Positions 22,657 through 34,301 of a DNA stretch of 64,000 bases are shown here, piece after piece (position 1 is the first letter of the stretch; each line of letters begins with the position of its first letter). The translations under genes were made by a program, and so were the position numbers. The stretch lies in contig WBMQ01000002.1 of NCBI GenBank assembly GCA_016630905.1, positions 558,001 through 622,000 on the forward strand, written 5' to 3'. Origin of the DNA: Capillidium heterosporum. Taxonomy: Eukaryota > Entomophthoromycota > Entomophthoromycetes > Entomophthorales > Capillidiaceae. Under the pieces are notes generated by a model. That model was not told the DNA's origin, made no database searches, and saw only the letters and a program-made list of their open reading frames with translations.

Positions 22657-23235
22657 TCAGACCTTGGCGCCTGCATCGGCAATGTCTTTGCTTGCACCAG
22701 CCAGTTGCTTCTTGATATCGATCTGCTGAGCGATCTTGTTGGCCTTATCCAACTCATCCTGGGCATTCTTGGCAGCATCGTGCTCCTTTCTGAGCTCGTC
22801 GTTCTTCTCCCTACGTCTGTCGTCGACAATGGCGCGCAGCTCTCTCTCCTTTTTCTTGGCCTGCTTGCTTGCCTGGTCGCGCTTCGATCGATCGGTATCC
22901 AACTCATTCTGTCCAGCCTTAATGAAGTTTTCCAACTTCCTGCGTTTAGCCTGCAGGGCAACCAGCTGCTCCTGCAAACCTTTCTTGGCCACGGCCAGTT
23001 TTTCCTTGGTCTCTTTCAATTGATTCTGGGAGGCAGTGTAGGCATCGATAACCTTCTTGTTCAACTCGTTGGCGGACTCTCCTTGGACGACAGGCTTGAT
23101 GTCATCCTTGGCTAACGGGGTGGAACCCTTGGAGATGAGTTCTTCGTTGCTTTGGTCGACTGGTGACGAAGCTAATCCACCGCTGATCTGGAGCAGGGTG
23201 AGAGCTAAGGAGAAAGTGATGGCGTTGAATTTCAT
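22657..23235 (-). CDS. Secreted coiled-coil protein, unknown family
   Basis: Intronless, 192 aa. The N-terminus is a standard signal peptide (MKFNAITFSLALTLLQISGGLA). Residues about 55-180 are almost entirely charged and helical (Lys, Glu, Gln, Ala, Leu), with heptad-like spacing expected for one long coiled coil. There are no cysteines. I do not recognise a family. It could be a structural extracellular or wall protein or an ER-luminal coiled coil; there is no HDEL-type tail (it ends GAKV). The codon usage is G/C-rich compared with its flanks, consistent with high expression. A TATATATA element lies about 90 bp upstream of the ATG (23324-23333). Confidence 0.7.
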   Translation of the reverse strand: MKFNAITFSLALTLLQISGGLASSPVDQSNEELISKGSTPLAKDDIKPVVQGESANELNKKVIDAYTASQNQLKETKEKLAVAKKGLQEQLVALQAKRRKLENFIKAGQNELDTDRSKRDQASKQAKKKERELRAIVDDRRREKNDELRKEHDAAKNAQDELDKANKIAQQIDIKKQLAGASKDIADAGAKV

Positions 23236-24409
23236 TTGGATTATAAAAAGATCTATCTAAGATTAGTTAGCAGTGTCAAACTAGCTGAAAATTTAATGAT
23301 TAGTTATGGGGAAAGCTGATGCCGTATATATACATTTCTCATCAATTAGGATAGGCCTACCATACATTTGAGAGCACTTGAAGATCAGGTAGTACATAAT
23401 CTTTTACCGCACCTCTGCCTACCAATGTAAATTCAAACTTCATCGCCCTTCTCAAACTTCTATCAAAAGCTGATGATTTTCCTATTCAGTTTTGACTTGT
23501 GCTTTGAGCAAGGGTGCAGATTAACGGATTTGAGCACAGCTTTGACAAAATTATCAAAGGAAATGTTTAATTTCAACGGATTTATTGGCAAATTAGTACT
23601 TATCCAAATGGACCTATAGCTTTTCATGACATTTATAAATACAAGCTATTTTATATTTGCTGAAGCTATGTTTTCATTAGATTTCTTATATGCCACTTTG
23701 AAGGAATCATTGCCAAATAGACCTTCATTATGTAGTAATAATCTTAAAACTCTGCTCTGGACTTTAAACATGGAGGTACTTGTGCAGCCTATATATGTAA
23801 CAATGCCAACATTCATAGCAAAGTACAGGGCCACCCTTATTTTTTAAACCATTATTAGATACATCTCATTAAAATACGTTGTAAAATTACTTAAACATCA
23901 CAAGTGGCTGTGGGGTGGTGATGTGAGAATCCCTTCTGTGATAGAGAAGGCATGTGGATACTAATACTACATTATAGCCTTGATTACAAAACTTGAGATA
24001 AGTATAGTTGTTACATATATTATTTAATTTTCTCAACTATACATTGAGTATTTAGTGGTATGGATAAGTGGCAAATGCATTATACTAGTATCCACCAGCT
24101 TAAATACTATATATCGATATATATTACAGGAATCGGTAGACACTGTTTGGCCAGATTTAATTCCTCAATCCTCCAGCCTAAAATTAGAACTGACCCACCA
24201 AAACAAAAAATTTTCAAGGGTTCATCAAAATTTTGTCATTTTGACTCCACCATTTTAATCCCACATCCCTTTGACCAATCCACTTGTCTCAAATTCCATA
24301 TTGACAAAGCCCTACAAGTCAAATATTGAATCATAATCTATACCTGGCTAGTGTGAAATTTATACAAAGTTTTCGCTCTCAAGAAACTCATCTTAGATTA
24401 GAATATAGC
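23236..24409. other. Intergenic, divergent promoter region
   Basis: AT-rich spacer. Overlapping opposite-strand frames around 23626-23847 and frames at 24055-24329 show no motif and look like chance. It holds the TATATATA at 23324-23333 for the coiled-coil gene. Confidence 0.5.
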
Positions 24410-25560
24410 ATGGAGGTAGCAAGTTACGAAGATAGCCACCACGTCCACCCCAGCTTCTACACCGAATTTTTAGCTGGTACAGTTGGTGGCTGCTGTGAAG
24501 TTATGGTGGGGCACCCCTTCGATACAGTCAAAGTAAAATATTATATTAGTAGTAACCTTCACACTTTCCAAACTAACAACTAAAAAATTAGGTGCGCATT
24601 CAAACTCAGCCTTTAGATAAACCTATATATACGGGAGCTATAGATTGTTTTAAAAAGACTTTGAACAAGGAAAAGGTAAAACTAAGTTAGAACAATAAAT
24701 TTATTTTTAAATAGATAAATGGGCTATATCGAGGTGTAACTCCACCTTTAATAACAGTTGGGTTTTGTTCAGCTATTATCTTCAGTTCCAACGGATACTT
24801 TCGACGTGCCTTACAGAATGACCCAACTAAATCCTTGGATGATTTATCTTTACGTAAATATTTTTATTTGGTTTTGAAGTTAACACTATTTCAGCGAGAA
24901 CTGCGCTAGCGGGTGCTATGACCGGCTCCATAATCGCTTGCTTCTACTGCCCCATGGAGCTTTTAAAGATTAGGTTGCAAACCCAAACTCTGTTCAACGT
25001 AAGCAATTTTAAAAGTCCTACTTGATTTACCATCTTTCAAATATTAGACAAAGTACAGTGGGCTACTCGATTGTGCCAAGCAAACCATTAGACGCGATGG
25101 ATACCGAAGTTTATACCGTGGATTCTCGGTAACTTTGGCTAGGGATATGGCTTGCTTTTCGGGCTACTTCAGTAACTTTACAATCTATTTTTGCAACTAA
25201 AAATTTCTAGCTATGTACCACATGATGCGCGAAAATTACTACCAGTACTTAGCTGATCCTAGTGTCGATAAGCAGCAGGACTTACCACTGTGGTATCTTT
25301 TACTTTCGGGTGGACTTTCCGGCATTGCTTGCTGGTTGACATCCTACCCCCAAGATATCGTAAAATCCAACATGCAGTCCAGTCCTACCAAGTTGAAGGT
25401 AACTGATACTATCAAATCCATTTACAACCGTAGTGGCTGGCGTGGTTTCACGCGTGGCTTAGCTCCAACTTTATTACGATCGTTCCCAGCTAACGCCGCT
25501 ACCTTCGTTGGCTATGAGACGGCCCTCAAAGTTATCAACGAGTATGGGTTGAATCGTTAA
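24410..25560 (+). CDS. Mitochondrial carrier, SLC25A29/20-like
   Basis: Mitochondrial inner-membrane solute carrier. Six exons (24410-24532, 24592-24675, 24715-24853, 24895-24998, 25048-25171, 25211-25560) give 307 aa. The three signature motifs are HPFDTVKVRIQTQP, CPMELLKIRLQTQ and YPQDIVKSNMQ. CPMEL in the second repeat and a YP-D-VKS motif in the third point to the carnitine/ornithine/basic amino acid branch (SLC25A29, SLC25A45/48, with SLC25A20 nearby). The last arm has Asn instead of the usual Arg (KSNM), which is unusual. All splice sites are GT...TAG or CAG. The exact substrate is uncertain. Confidence 0.88.
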
Positions 25561-25795
25561 GTTTCAACTTTAGTACAGTTTAGAATATATCTAACGTAGT
25601 TCTACATTCCCTTCTCCCCTTTAGCGACAATTGTATCAAACTTAGCTGTGAGTTTAAGTTAGCTCATTGCTGTAGTTGCAATTAGCTCTAACAATATTAA
25701 AACTAGATTTAGAAAGTGTAATAATTTAAGTTTTATTGAATAATCTATTGCAAATATACTTCACGTTCACCTTCCTATAATCAACAATCTATACT

Positions 25796-26528
25796 CTACT
25801 TTTTCTTGTTGGGTACCAACTTGCCATTAACCAAATTCTTAAAGTCCTGTTCTTTTTGGAACTGATTGGGGGCGTCGAACTTGAGCATATCCTTACTCCT
25901 ATCACGGATCTTGGGCAGTTTACCCATATCATACTCTTGGTCGTAGTAATCGGGCAACTTACCGACATACGGTTTACTTTCAAGTTGCAGTGGGTTGACA
26001 AATTCTATACTGGAATCACGGGTCTCATGCTGAATAATTTCGTAGTTCCCCTTACGACGCTTCTCCCGCTTTGTAGATTTGGTACGCTCCCTAACTTTTT
26101 TAACCAAAGGCTGAGTTGGTTTCTTGTTGGTAACTGGCAGGGTAATAAATTAGTAGTTGCAGTCATAAATTACTATACCATTCTTTTCGTACTTGCTAAA
26201 GGTTGATTCGATTTCGGTATCCAAAAAGTTTTCTATTGAAGTTGGATTAAATAAATTTTGTAATGCTAAAAGATTTACCTTCATTCTCTAAATTCGAGTC
26301 GTTTGAGTTGGAAAGCATCTTGAGTATCTGGTCTTCTTTAACGTAGTTTATGGGGACTGAGGCTTCAGACTTCAGCTCAGTATATCTAGGGACTCTTGTA
26401 AAGTTGTTGACCTGCAAAGCTAACTCTTTGGCATCTTTAGTTTTGACTCTTTCAAACTTCAAAATTTCCCCAAATGTTTCCTTTATAAAGTTGTATCCTA
26501 ATCCATACTCTCTGTCGTTTAAACTCAT
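25796..26528 (-). CDS. Unrecognised basic protein
   Basis: Three exons (26528-26279, 26232-26179, 26133-25796) give 213 aa. The ATG at 26528 is the first in frame and is followed by MSLNDREYGLGYNFIKETFG. The middle is strongly basic (KKVRERTKSTKREKRRKG) and the C-terminus (KLPDYYDQEYDMGKLPKIRD, then PNKKK) is charged. There is no signal peptide, membrane segment or motif that I can name. The composition suggests a nuclear or nucleolar protein, possibly in ribosome or RNA metabolism, but this is inference only. The gene model is supported by consensus splice sites and a frame kept across both introns. Confidence 0.7.
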
Positions 26529-27343
26529 TCTATAGCCAAATATGCTTTTCAAGTATAATTTGCAATTCCTAGATAGCTCGATTCTTGGTACCGATTGGCA
26601 AATTCAATCTTTTTGTTGGGATAGCAGTTTGAATGTAAAAGTCCATATTTTTTGTTCAGTTCTATTCCAAAAGTCAAAGGGGTGTAAATTTTGTCAAATT
26701 GTAGCGCTTTAAAGTGACACTTTATTGGCTCTCAGTTTACAATACTTGCTATCAACAAATTAGGCACCCATATGAAAATTGAGCCATTCTTGAAGCACTG
26801 ATTTGAAAAAATTTAGGACAGGGAGACAGATATGAATATTATATCGTAACAGATCCAGGCGTGCTAATCAATTAAATCCTAATCTCACTTGGATTTAACC
26901 TCGTAATCTACTTCCTAGATCGCTTTTAAAGATTATATTTTTATTACAGAGCCTCCAAGGCAATACAATTTCGACTTTAGGCTTGAAAACCCTAAATGAG
27001 CTACCAAGCTATGCTACTAAAACTCTATTTTTTACATATTTATAATATACACCTATAAATCGATGTCCTATTAGTCAATAAGAAATATACGATGTTTGGT
27101 TTTCCTAACAACTACGCTTTTTCAACTAAAATCTAATTCAAAGATGTAAGCATTTATACAACTAAAAAAACACTTCCAGCAAATAAACATTTTATTGAAA
27201 AGTATAGAAACACAATCTATATATCTTCAAGTGCTAGCCTCAACTACAGCTTAAAACATAAACGATGCAAAACATTAAACCATCCATTGCAGTTGTAATC
27301 GAAAATCTTGGATACATACACTATAAATATTATGAGCACTACA
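26529..27343. other. Intergenic, nothing seen
   Basis: AT-rich DNA between the basic-protein start and the SET2 3' end. No feature supported. Confidence 0.5.
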
Positions 27344-30300
27344 TCAAACTTTGGATGCCTCGTACAGCTTCTTTTTTGCAATGAGTTTCTCGGTGTAGTC
27401 GATGGTGAACTCCTTTATACGTTTCCTGAGATCTGAGGTCATCTTCTGCAGTTTACCGTTCATAAAGGAGCTGTAACGTCGCTCCTTGTCCACTAATGTA
27501 GTAGTGATCTAAAGACAAGTTAGTTTTGTGATAGTAGGTGAAGTTTACCCTTTCAGCATGCTTTTTGAACACTTCCTTGGTGAATTCATCCTTGTACCGG
27601 CTAAAGATGTTGACAACTTCGATGGAGAACTAAAATAATAAGCATTTTATGGAAAAAATAAAATTACCAATTTTTTGCAGCGCGCTTCAAGTTCTTCAAG
27701 GGATATCGGTTTCTCTATGGAAGGCTGTGGTTTTGTAGAGGAAGCTTCATAGGCACTCTTGGAGGGAACTTTTGCACTCAAGTTGGGGTTGTACGATGCT
27801 GAGTCTTTAGCTTGGATACTAGATTTGTATCCGTTGCTGATGGAACCGGTGGATAAAGTATTATAGGTCGATAGAGAACTTGATGTACCAACGCTATTAG
27901 GTAAACTATGCATGTGGCTACCGTTCATATTTGTTGGATATACATTACCATCGTATCCGGAAGCGGTAGGGAATTGAGAATAGTCTACCTTGTCGTTGGT
28001 AGTGGCTTCTTGGGAGGTGTTGGATGCTATTGGCCTTTCCCAGGTAGTCGCTTGAGTAACGATGTTATAGTAGTAGGGTTGTCCATTGGGGGCGTAGGCG
28101 ATATTCCACATGGGAGGGAGGTTGGTCCCAGAGGGTTGAACATTATTAGAGCTACTCAAAGCAGCTACCTGGTCGCTATCGGCATAGGGCTGGATATTTG
28201 GTGTGGGTCTAGGATATAAAGTAGGGTTAGTAGAGTCCGGCATTGATCCTATCTGCTGCTCACCAAGGTAGCTTGAACTATAGCTAGTTGGAGCAGGTAG
28301 GTAACCGGTCGATGGTAATAGGGAAGTATATTGGGAAGAATAGGGATTGCTACCATAGAAGCTCAAGGGACCTTTTGGATAAGTAGTGTTCATGTGGTAC
28401 GTATAGGGATTAGCTTCTTGGAAAGTTGGGGTCTGTTGAGGTAAACTCAGTTGAGCCAAGTAAGGCTGAGAACTGCCCCAACTCGACACAGGTATGCTCT
28501 TTTGTGGGTCGTAGAAGCCGTGCTGTTGGGAAGCTGAAGCTGAGCTAACTGGGTTAAAGCCATATCCAACTTTAGGCTGGGATTCCATTGAAGGTGCACT
28601 GTTTGGAATGGACCCATAAGGTTGGGTAAGGTGGGGGGGAGGAGGTTGGGAAACTTGAGTCTTAGAACCTAAACTGTAATCTGCCAATGCTTTAGGAGAT
28701 TCAACCTTTAAGCGCAACCCATCGTTCCGCAAATGTTCGTTGCTAGATTGTAACGAATTCGTAAAGCTCGTCCTTCTCTGCTTTGAGTCTGGTAGTTCAG
28801 AACTAATAGAATCAAGCCCGTTCTTCTTGGAAAAATTTTCAAGTGTCTTCTTTATATCCGAATCCATCAAAATCTTTGATACTAATGAAATCTTGTCGCT
28901 GTCGGGGACGTTGGAGTTCTTTTCGATGTTCGAGTTTGAATTCAGGGAAGGGCTGTAAAAATTGTTCAACCTTGATGGCCTAAAAGGCTGGTAATCTTTG
29001 GTCGAGCATTGATCGGAAGATCCAGCCCTACTGCCGAAATATGAAGTCTTACTTGGGATAGTGGAGCTATACACGTCTCGCTCAGGTCGCTTATAGCTTA
29101 GATTTCTGTTTGTCAGTGTTGGTGTGGAGCTTGTTGTTGAAGTATCTCTCATAAACCTGCTATGCTTTGGACTGTCAGCATCGACTGGTGGTGAATCGGA
29201 GCCGATTTTGGATGCAACGTGTGAAAGTCTGGGAATGATATACTTCTTAGGCAACTTCTCCCACCGAGCTATCAATTCTTCAATCCTATCCTTCTCCTCG
29301 GCGTTGGCTTCGGCAAAAGATCTTAGATTGTCGTAAACCTTGCTATCCTCTAGCTTATTCTTGAAAGTAAATGGGAACTTTTCAAATAGTGAAACAATTT
29401 CTAAGCATACTTCTTTGTTGTCACTATACTCTTCTAACCAGGCCTTTAAAGTCAGTACACCGTGTAGTCGGACAATCTTTTTTAAAAATCGTTCATCCTG
29501 TGTATTTCCAATTTTTCTGAGCAGTAGTAAAGCCATTTCGGGACTCTGGGACAGCTGCAGCATTAATTTGATGACATCAGAACAGTCTTGGTCGCTTTCA
29601 AGGCCCTTGATTGCCATTATAGATTCCGGATCGTCGGTGAGACCCTCACTACCGCGTAGATCGGATTGTTTTTCAGATCCAAGGATACCTTTACAGTTTG
29701 GTTCACCACAGTAGCAAGCTTGAGGAAGAGCACCGTATCGTTCAAACTTGTAATCGAAAGTTAGCTCTTCACCTTCCTTTACGGGGCGAATAGTGAATAT
29801 ACCGATGCAGAGGTTTGGACCGACCATCCATTTCTGGAGTATACAGTTAGGGTTGCAACTGTGGTTAATAAAGCGAGCCAGCGAACCGTATGAAGTAGCG
29901 TCTATTATTTTATCCGATTTTAAACTCATGAAATAGAAATGCTTGGCTCGCTTGTCGTTGTAGGCTTCCGTTCGCTGAATAAAGGTGGTGTGTCCAATTA
30001 CTTCGCCAACATACTCCATAACGAAATCTCCCTTTTCGAGGTTTTGAGCAGCTAAAAGTCCGTACCCTTTCTTCTCAGTCAACGTCAAGTTTATCTTGGC
30101 GTTTTGCTTGCGCTGGAATCTTTAAATCTAAGTAAATATAATGCCGCCACCTATAGTTACCTTTGATTACGACAGTATTTTCCTGATGGGCATGAACCTT
30201 TCTTACACTCAACTAATAAAAGCCGGTTTATACAGTCAGAGTACTCATCGCATCCAACTTTCGAACCATTTTCATCTAAACTATATTAAAACAAGTTTGT

Positions 30301-30677
30301 ACTGTAAGCAATACCTAAATAAACCTTGCAGGTACATGGAAAGCATTCCTCCTTTTTAGTCTTGTTGTAGCCATGGTAGATGCTTGTCTCGATGTAAGTG
30401 AAAGTTGAAAGGGCTTTATCTAGAATGAGTCTTTGCTCTAAATCGGCAGAGTAGTAATGGGATGGGACATTCGTATCACGTTTAACTGGACTAGCTACAT
30501 AACGTTAATAGATAGAAAGTAAACAAGGCTACTGTTTGAAGAGACAACCAGATCCTGTGAAGCCTGAGTTGCTAAATTGAAAGAATTTCTACATGGCGTT
30601 AGTTTCATTTAATTAAAAGAAGGTTACCTATTTAAACTTGGTAAATTGATACTACTATCTGCCATATCTAAAGCCAT
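27344..30677 (-). CDS. SET2: SET2 histone H3-K36 methyltransferase
   Basis: Methylates H3 lysine 36 co-transcriptionally, bound to phosphorylated RNA polymerase II. Seven exons (30677-30628, 30588-30533, 30494-30315, 30275-30161, 30119-27668, 27629-27549, 27508-27344) give 1032 aa. Order of domains: AWS (about 87-135, with CPC, GCDEYSDCINR and CRNQRFQRKQ), SET (about 145-262, with NHSCNPN at about 219 and ELTFDY near 253), post-SET (CYCGEPNC about 269-276), a long Ser/Pro/Gln-rich linker, a WW domain (about 800-830, MWNIAYAPNGQPYYYN and TTWERP) and a C-terminal SRI domain (about 935-1030) for the polymerase tail. Intron 4 must end at AAG, skipping a TAG eight bases earlier, to keep NQRFQ in frame. 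ATG 30677 or the in-frame ATG at 30665 is the start. Confidence 0.94.
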
Positions 30678-32275
30678 CTACGTTGAAGGAATAAGAAAGG
30701 TTATATATTGACAAGTATATAAAACAAATTTACAGTGAATAACTCAAGTTCTTTTGAGGTTGTATGAGTATAGTAAACTAGAAGTTCTTTGAAAAGGGTT
30801 GATGGGAATACCTAAGATAAGTATCTTTGAACTCACTAACATAAATGGAGATCCAGCGCCTATTCCTTACTTTCGCCCAAGCAATAATTTTAATGCAGCT
30901 CTAGCTTGGAGCGGGCTTTATCGAATCAAATAGCCATTCTATTGCTTGAAATGAAAGGCTAAAACATTGGAACACTTTCTTTGATTGGTTGCAGAATCCG
31001 ATTTAGGCTGCTGTTTGGAATTAGAAAGACTAGTGCATATTTTGCACAAGTAAATTTATATCGATTGTGCGCACCTTCCTCATATAATTGCAAACGGGAT
31101 GCTGATCAGAAATTTTAGTTTTAAAACAAATTGATTTTCCAAGAGCTTTATTCCCTTCAAAAGTTTTGCTCATTTTTAAATACACTGCTTGTAATGTATT
31201 TACAACGTACTTTATAGTATAAAGTGCCAAGTAAAATAACCCAACTAATATACTGCAATAACGGGGAAGAAAAGTATAAAGATACATATACATGTGGGCT
31301 TATAATTCATAAATATGAATTATTAAGGACCTAATGAAGGCAGACATATCCTAATCCTAAAGAGTTTTTGGATTGATGGTTGCTAGTGGTAAGGTACTAG
31401 CTTATAACAAATTTGTAATTGCTTTATATCTCAAAGTACTTTTTATTTAATTAAACTTACTTTATTCGCTCAATAAGACTTAAAACCATAACCATGCCGC
31501 AAGTATACGGTTGTAAAACTGTAGCACGACATTTAGTAATTAACGACAGGCTCTTTATTGTAGATGATGTAGATTAGCAGTTGGGAAAATGTTTTTATAC
31601 TAACCACTAAATGAGGTATTCAAGTCGAAATAGAATCACACTTTTTATAATAAGTAGCAGACAACAATATACTTTAGCTCTTATATTCAAACTAAAACAT
31701 CGCCTACGAACATGGACAACGGAAGTAAAAAACTAAAAGTATAATTAGTTTAGTTGCTGATATATAAACATACTATTTAAATTTAATAGTAAGTGAACAC
31801 ATCTAGCTGAAGACTATTTATTTAAATGTATCGTAAAATCCAATCCAAAATGGCACTGCTTAGGTTTAGTATATATAGCTTACAGAGAAGTAAACGGTCC
31901 AATCGATGATATGGCCATATCAGATAAGTTTCATAGATACAAGTCATTATTCCCGATTGACCGAGTATATATAGAAACAGACTGTTATTTGATTGATCGT
32001 TCAACTGCCTCTATAGTAGATGTATAGGTGTACGAAAAGTAACTATAGTTTAGCAAAATATTTTCAACGAAATTGGGTTGAACATTTCAGAGCACTGAAA
32101 CAGCAAGTTGTTAATTTCACAGTTAGGAAAATTCTAACATTGACTCTCGAGTTCAAGTATAAAGAATAAGTTGTAAACATCCTGTATAAAAACACACTGC
32201 CCTCAACTAGTTGAGCAATTTGAAAATTTTAGTTATCTCATATACATCAGCATAGCATCTCAGTATCCATTACAC
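30678..32275. other. Intergenic, divergent promoter region
   Basis: AT-rich DNA between SET2 (minus) and the KSD-rich secreted protein gene (plus). Minus-strand frames at 31030-31293 and 31822-32004 have no motif. It includes the TATAAAAA at 32185-32192. Confidence 0.5.
32185..32192 (+). promoter_or_regulatory. TATA box of KSD-rich secreted protein gene
   Basis: TATAAAAA lies 84-91 bp upstream of the ATG at 32276. Confidence 0.5.
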
Positions 32276-33100
32276 ATGAAGATTCAAACCCCTACCTTCC
32301 TACTACTACTCCAATTACACAGCCTCACCAGTCTAAGTATTGATTCGTTGCTAGATGTTGTACCCCTCCAAGTATTTATACCATCGGATGACGCCTTGAT
32401 AAAGTTATGTGTAGGCAACTTAGCTCGCGTCAAAGCTTTGACCAACGGGGATTTGGCTGATTTGAAGCTAAACCTTTTGAATAAAGGTAGGATTCGATGT
32501 GGTCGACGTAGTGAAAGGAAACTTACTGAACTGGAACAAGCTCAAAGTAATCCTGACAAATCGCAACTCAAGATCCAAGATGGTAGTAGCACTTCCGAAG
32601 CAACCAATGGTGACGGTCCAGTCGGTTTCTCGGACAACGGCATCTACTTGGTATTGAAAGACAACGAAGATGGTAGTTCCGATAGAGACTCTTCCCCAAA
32701 TGAAAACTCCAAGACTTCAGGTAGTCCGTTCAGTTCAGCTAGAAGTAAATCCAAGTTCGATGGCAATCCTGATCTCAACCAAGATCGTCTCCCTAGTACC
32801 AGTGAAGAAGGAGATTCCAAGAATGAGGACAAGTCGGACAAGAGTAAGGATAAAGATAGTGCAAAGTCTAAGAGTAGTAAGAAGGATGGCGATAAGAAAG
32901 ATTCAAGTAAGAAGGAGGATAAGAAGTCGAAGGATGGCGATAAAAAGGATAAAGGTTCGAAGAAGGATGATAAGAGTGATAAAGAAGATGACAAGGGACG
33001 CTATGGTAAAGACTATGGAGATCGTTACGGAAGGCGTCGTCATAGATACAATTCTTATAGCCGTGATCACAACCGCTACTACCAGAGGAACAGCTACTAA
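32276..33100 (+). CDS. Secreted Lys/Ser/Asp-rich protein
   Basis: Intronless, 274 aa. A short signal peptide (MKIQTPTFLLLLQLHSLTSLS) precedes a globular-looking 60-residue segment (VFIPSDDALIKLCVGN...). From about residue 170 the protein is low complexity: runs of Lys, Ser and Asp (KSDKSKDKDSAKSKSSKKDG) and finally an Arg/Tyr-rich tail (YGRRRHRYNSYSRDHNRYYQ). Only two cysteines are seen. I do not recognise a family. The composition resembles wall-associated or mineral- and polyanion-binding secreted proteins, but no function is claimed. A TATA box lies 84 bp upstream, as in other secreted-protein genes here. Confidence 0.7.
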   Translation: MKIQTPTFLLLLQLHSLTSLSIDSLLDVVPLQVFIPSDDALIKLCVGNLARVKALTNGDLADLKLNLLNKGRIRCGRRSERKLTELEQAQSNPDKSQLKIQDGSSTSEATNGDGPVGFSDNGIYLVLKDNEDGSSDRDSSPNENSKTSGSPFSSARSKSKFDGNPDLNQDRLPSTSEEGDSKNEDKSDKSKDKDSAKSKSSKKDGDKKDSSKKEDKKSKDGDKKDKGSKKDDKSDKEDDKGRYGKDYGDRYGRRRHRYNSYSRDHNRYYQRNSY

Positions 33101-33534
33101 TTCATAGCATATTTAAGTTCAAACCATTTTAGGAGCATATGTGCGTATATATATTAAACTACATTTCATTATATAATTCATAGCATTTGTATTTTTATAA
33201 ATATATAGTAGCATATATTCTTAATTGATAGATACTCGTTATGGCAATACTGAAGTTTATCTTATCCATCTCATCACCATCTTTATCGTGCAATTCTCAC
33301 TTTTGCAATTCCATATCTATAGTTTGCAAATTTCGATTTAGCCAATAAATTTAGTTCTTTTATAAAAGCTAAAACATATTATTTGGTATATTTAGTTTGG
33401 ACTAAACTATCAACTCCCACCAAAATTTGCCAGCTGGCTTAAAGCTAAATTCAATGATCAGGTTGGACTTTAGTTTAGAGAGCGGACTTGTAGCCACAAC
33501 TAATAAATAGAATTCAAATCAATACGTAGCCAGG
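33101..33534. other. Intergenic, nothing seen
   Basis: AT-rich spacer between two plus-strand genes. No feature supported. Confidence 0.5.
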
Positions 33535-34301
33535 ATGTTAAGGAAGGTGCTAAGAAGTTCAACTACCACTACCAAAATCAACAGATGCTTATTTATCCCA
33601 GCTAGTGATAGGCGGAGGTTTATCTACACAACACCCATATTCCAAACTAACAAGTTAGCAAATGACCTCCACTTAGAAAAGAAGCAAAAGGAAGAGCAAG
33701 ATTTCAAAGCCAATTTAGGAAAAAGTATATTTTATATTTTATATTTATGTTTATAAGAATTTAGGTATCGAAGGTATCCGTCATGATCTAGAAAACTACT
33801 TGGACGAAGGCCTAACCCAACACCAAAGCTACCATCCAAAAATCGAACTTTACGAAGCTCACCATACCAACTTCAAGATAACCGGCAAAACTTACTATTT
33901 TTTCTTAACCAAATTGTTCCGTTCTTCTCTCCTCTTTTACTACCAAGATGTCAGTTTAACTATTACCCACTTTCAAGTATTTTCCGAACCCTGAATTGGG
34001 TATTGAAATCAGCGAAACGACAAAAGACAACTTTACCCCTCAACTTAAAGTTCGATTAGTTTTGGAAGGAGTAAGTCGACCTACTACTTTTAATTTTATG
34101 AGTTGGCTGTGGCAACAACAGATGGAAGTCTCGACTTTTCACTGTAGGTTTGTTTATATATTTGGTAAGGATGGTAAAGTAGCAGTACATAGGATTGAAG
34201 GGATTGATCCGGCTCCTACCTTGAATAGTTGGTTACCCAAGTTGATTTTGAAGTTCAATGCGGGTAGTCGGCAATCCCCGTATCCATTGACTTTCAAATG
34301 A
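33535..34301 (+). CDS. C6orf136/DUF2358-like mitochondrial protein, frame break
   Basis: Exon 1 (33535-33724) encodes a basic N-terminus (MLRKVLRSSTTTTKINR) typical of a mitochondrial targeting peptide. A 40-nt intron (33725-33764) follows. Exon 2 starts at 33765 and reads IEGIRHDLENYLDEG, then KIELYEAHHTNFKITGKTYY. Downstream, the segment ending VYIFGKDGKVAVHRIEGIDPAP resembles the C6orf136/DUF2358 family of mitochondrial proteins with a SnoaL-like fold. The frame breaks near 33980: the open frame before it ends at 33993, while the conserved continuation FPNPELGIEI is in the +1 frame. Either one T in TTTT (33980-33983) is extra, or a 28-nt intron (33950-33977, GTCAGT...AAG) is spliced. The family assignment is tentative. 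The function of this family is not established. Confidence 0.55.

Noticed and set aside
23626-23847. Overlapping frames on both strands
   Set aside because: Mirror-image chance frames without motifs.
31030-31293. 87-codon minus-strand frame with ATG
   Set aside because: AT-driven, no recognisable domain and isolated in a long spacer.
32644-32994. Minus-strand Leu/Ser-rich frame
   Set aside because: Antisense of the Lys/Ser/Asp-rich coding sequence.
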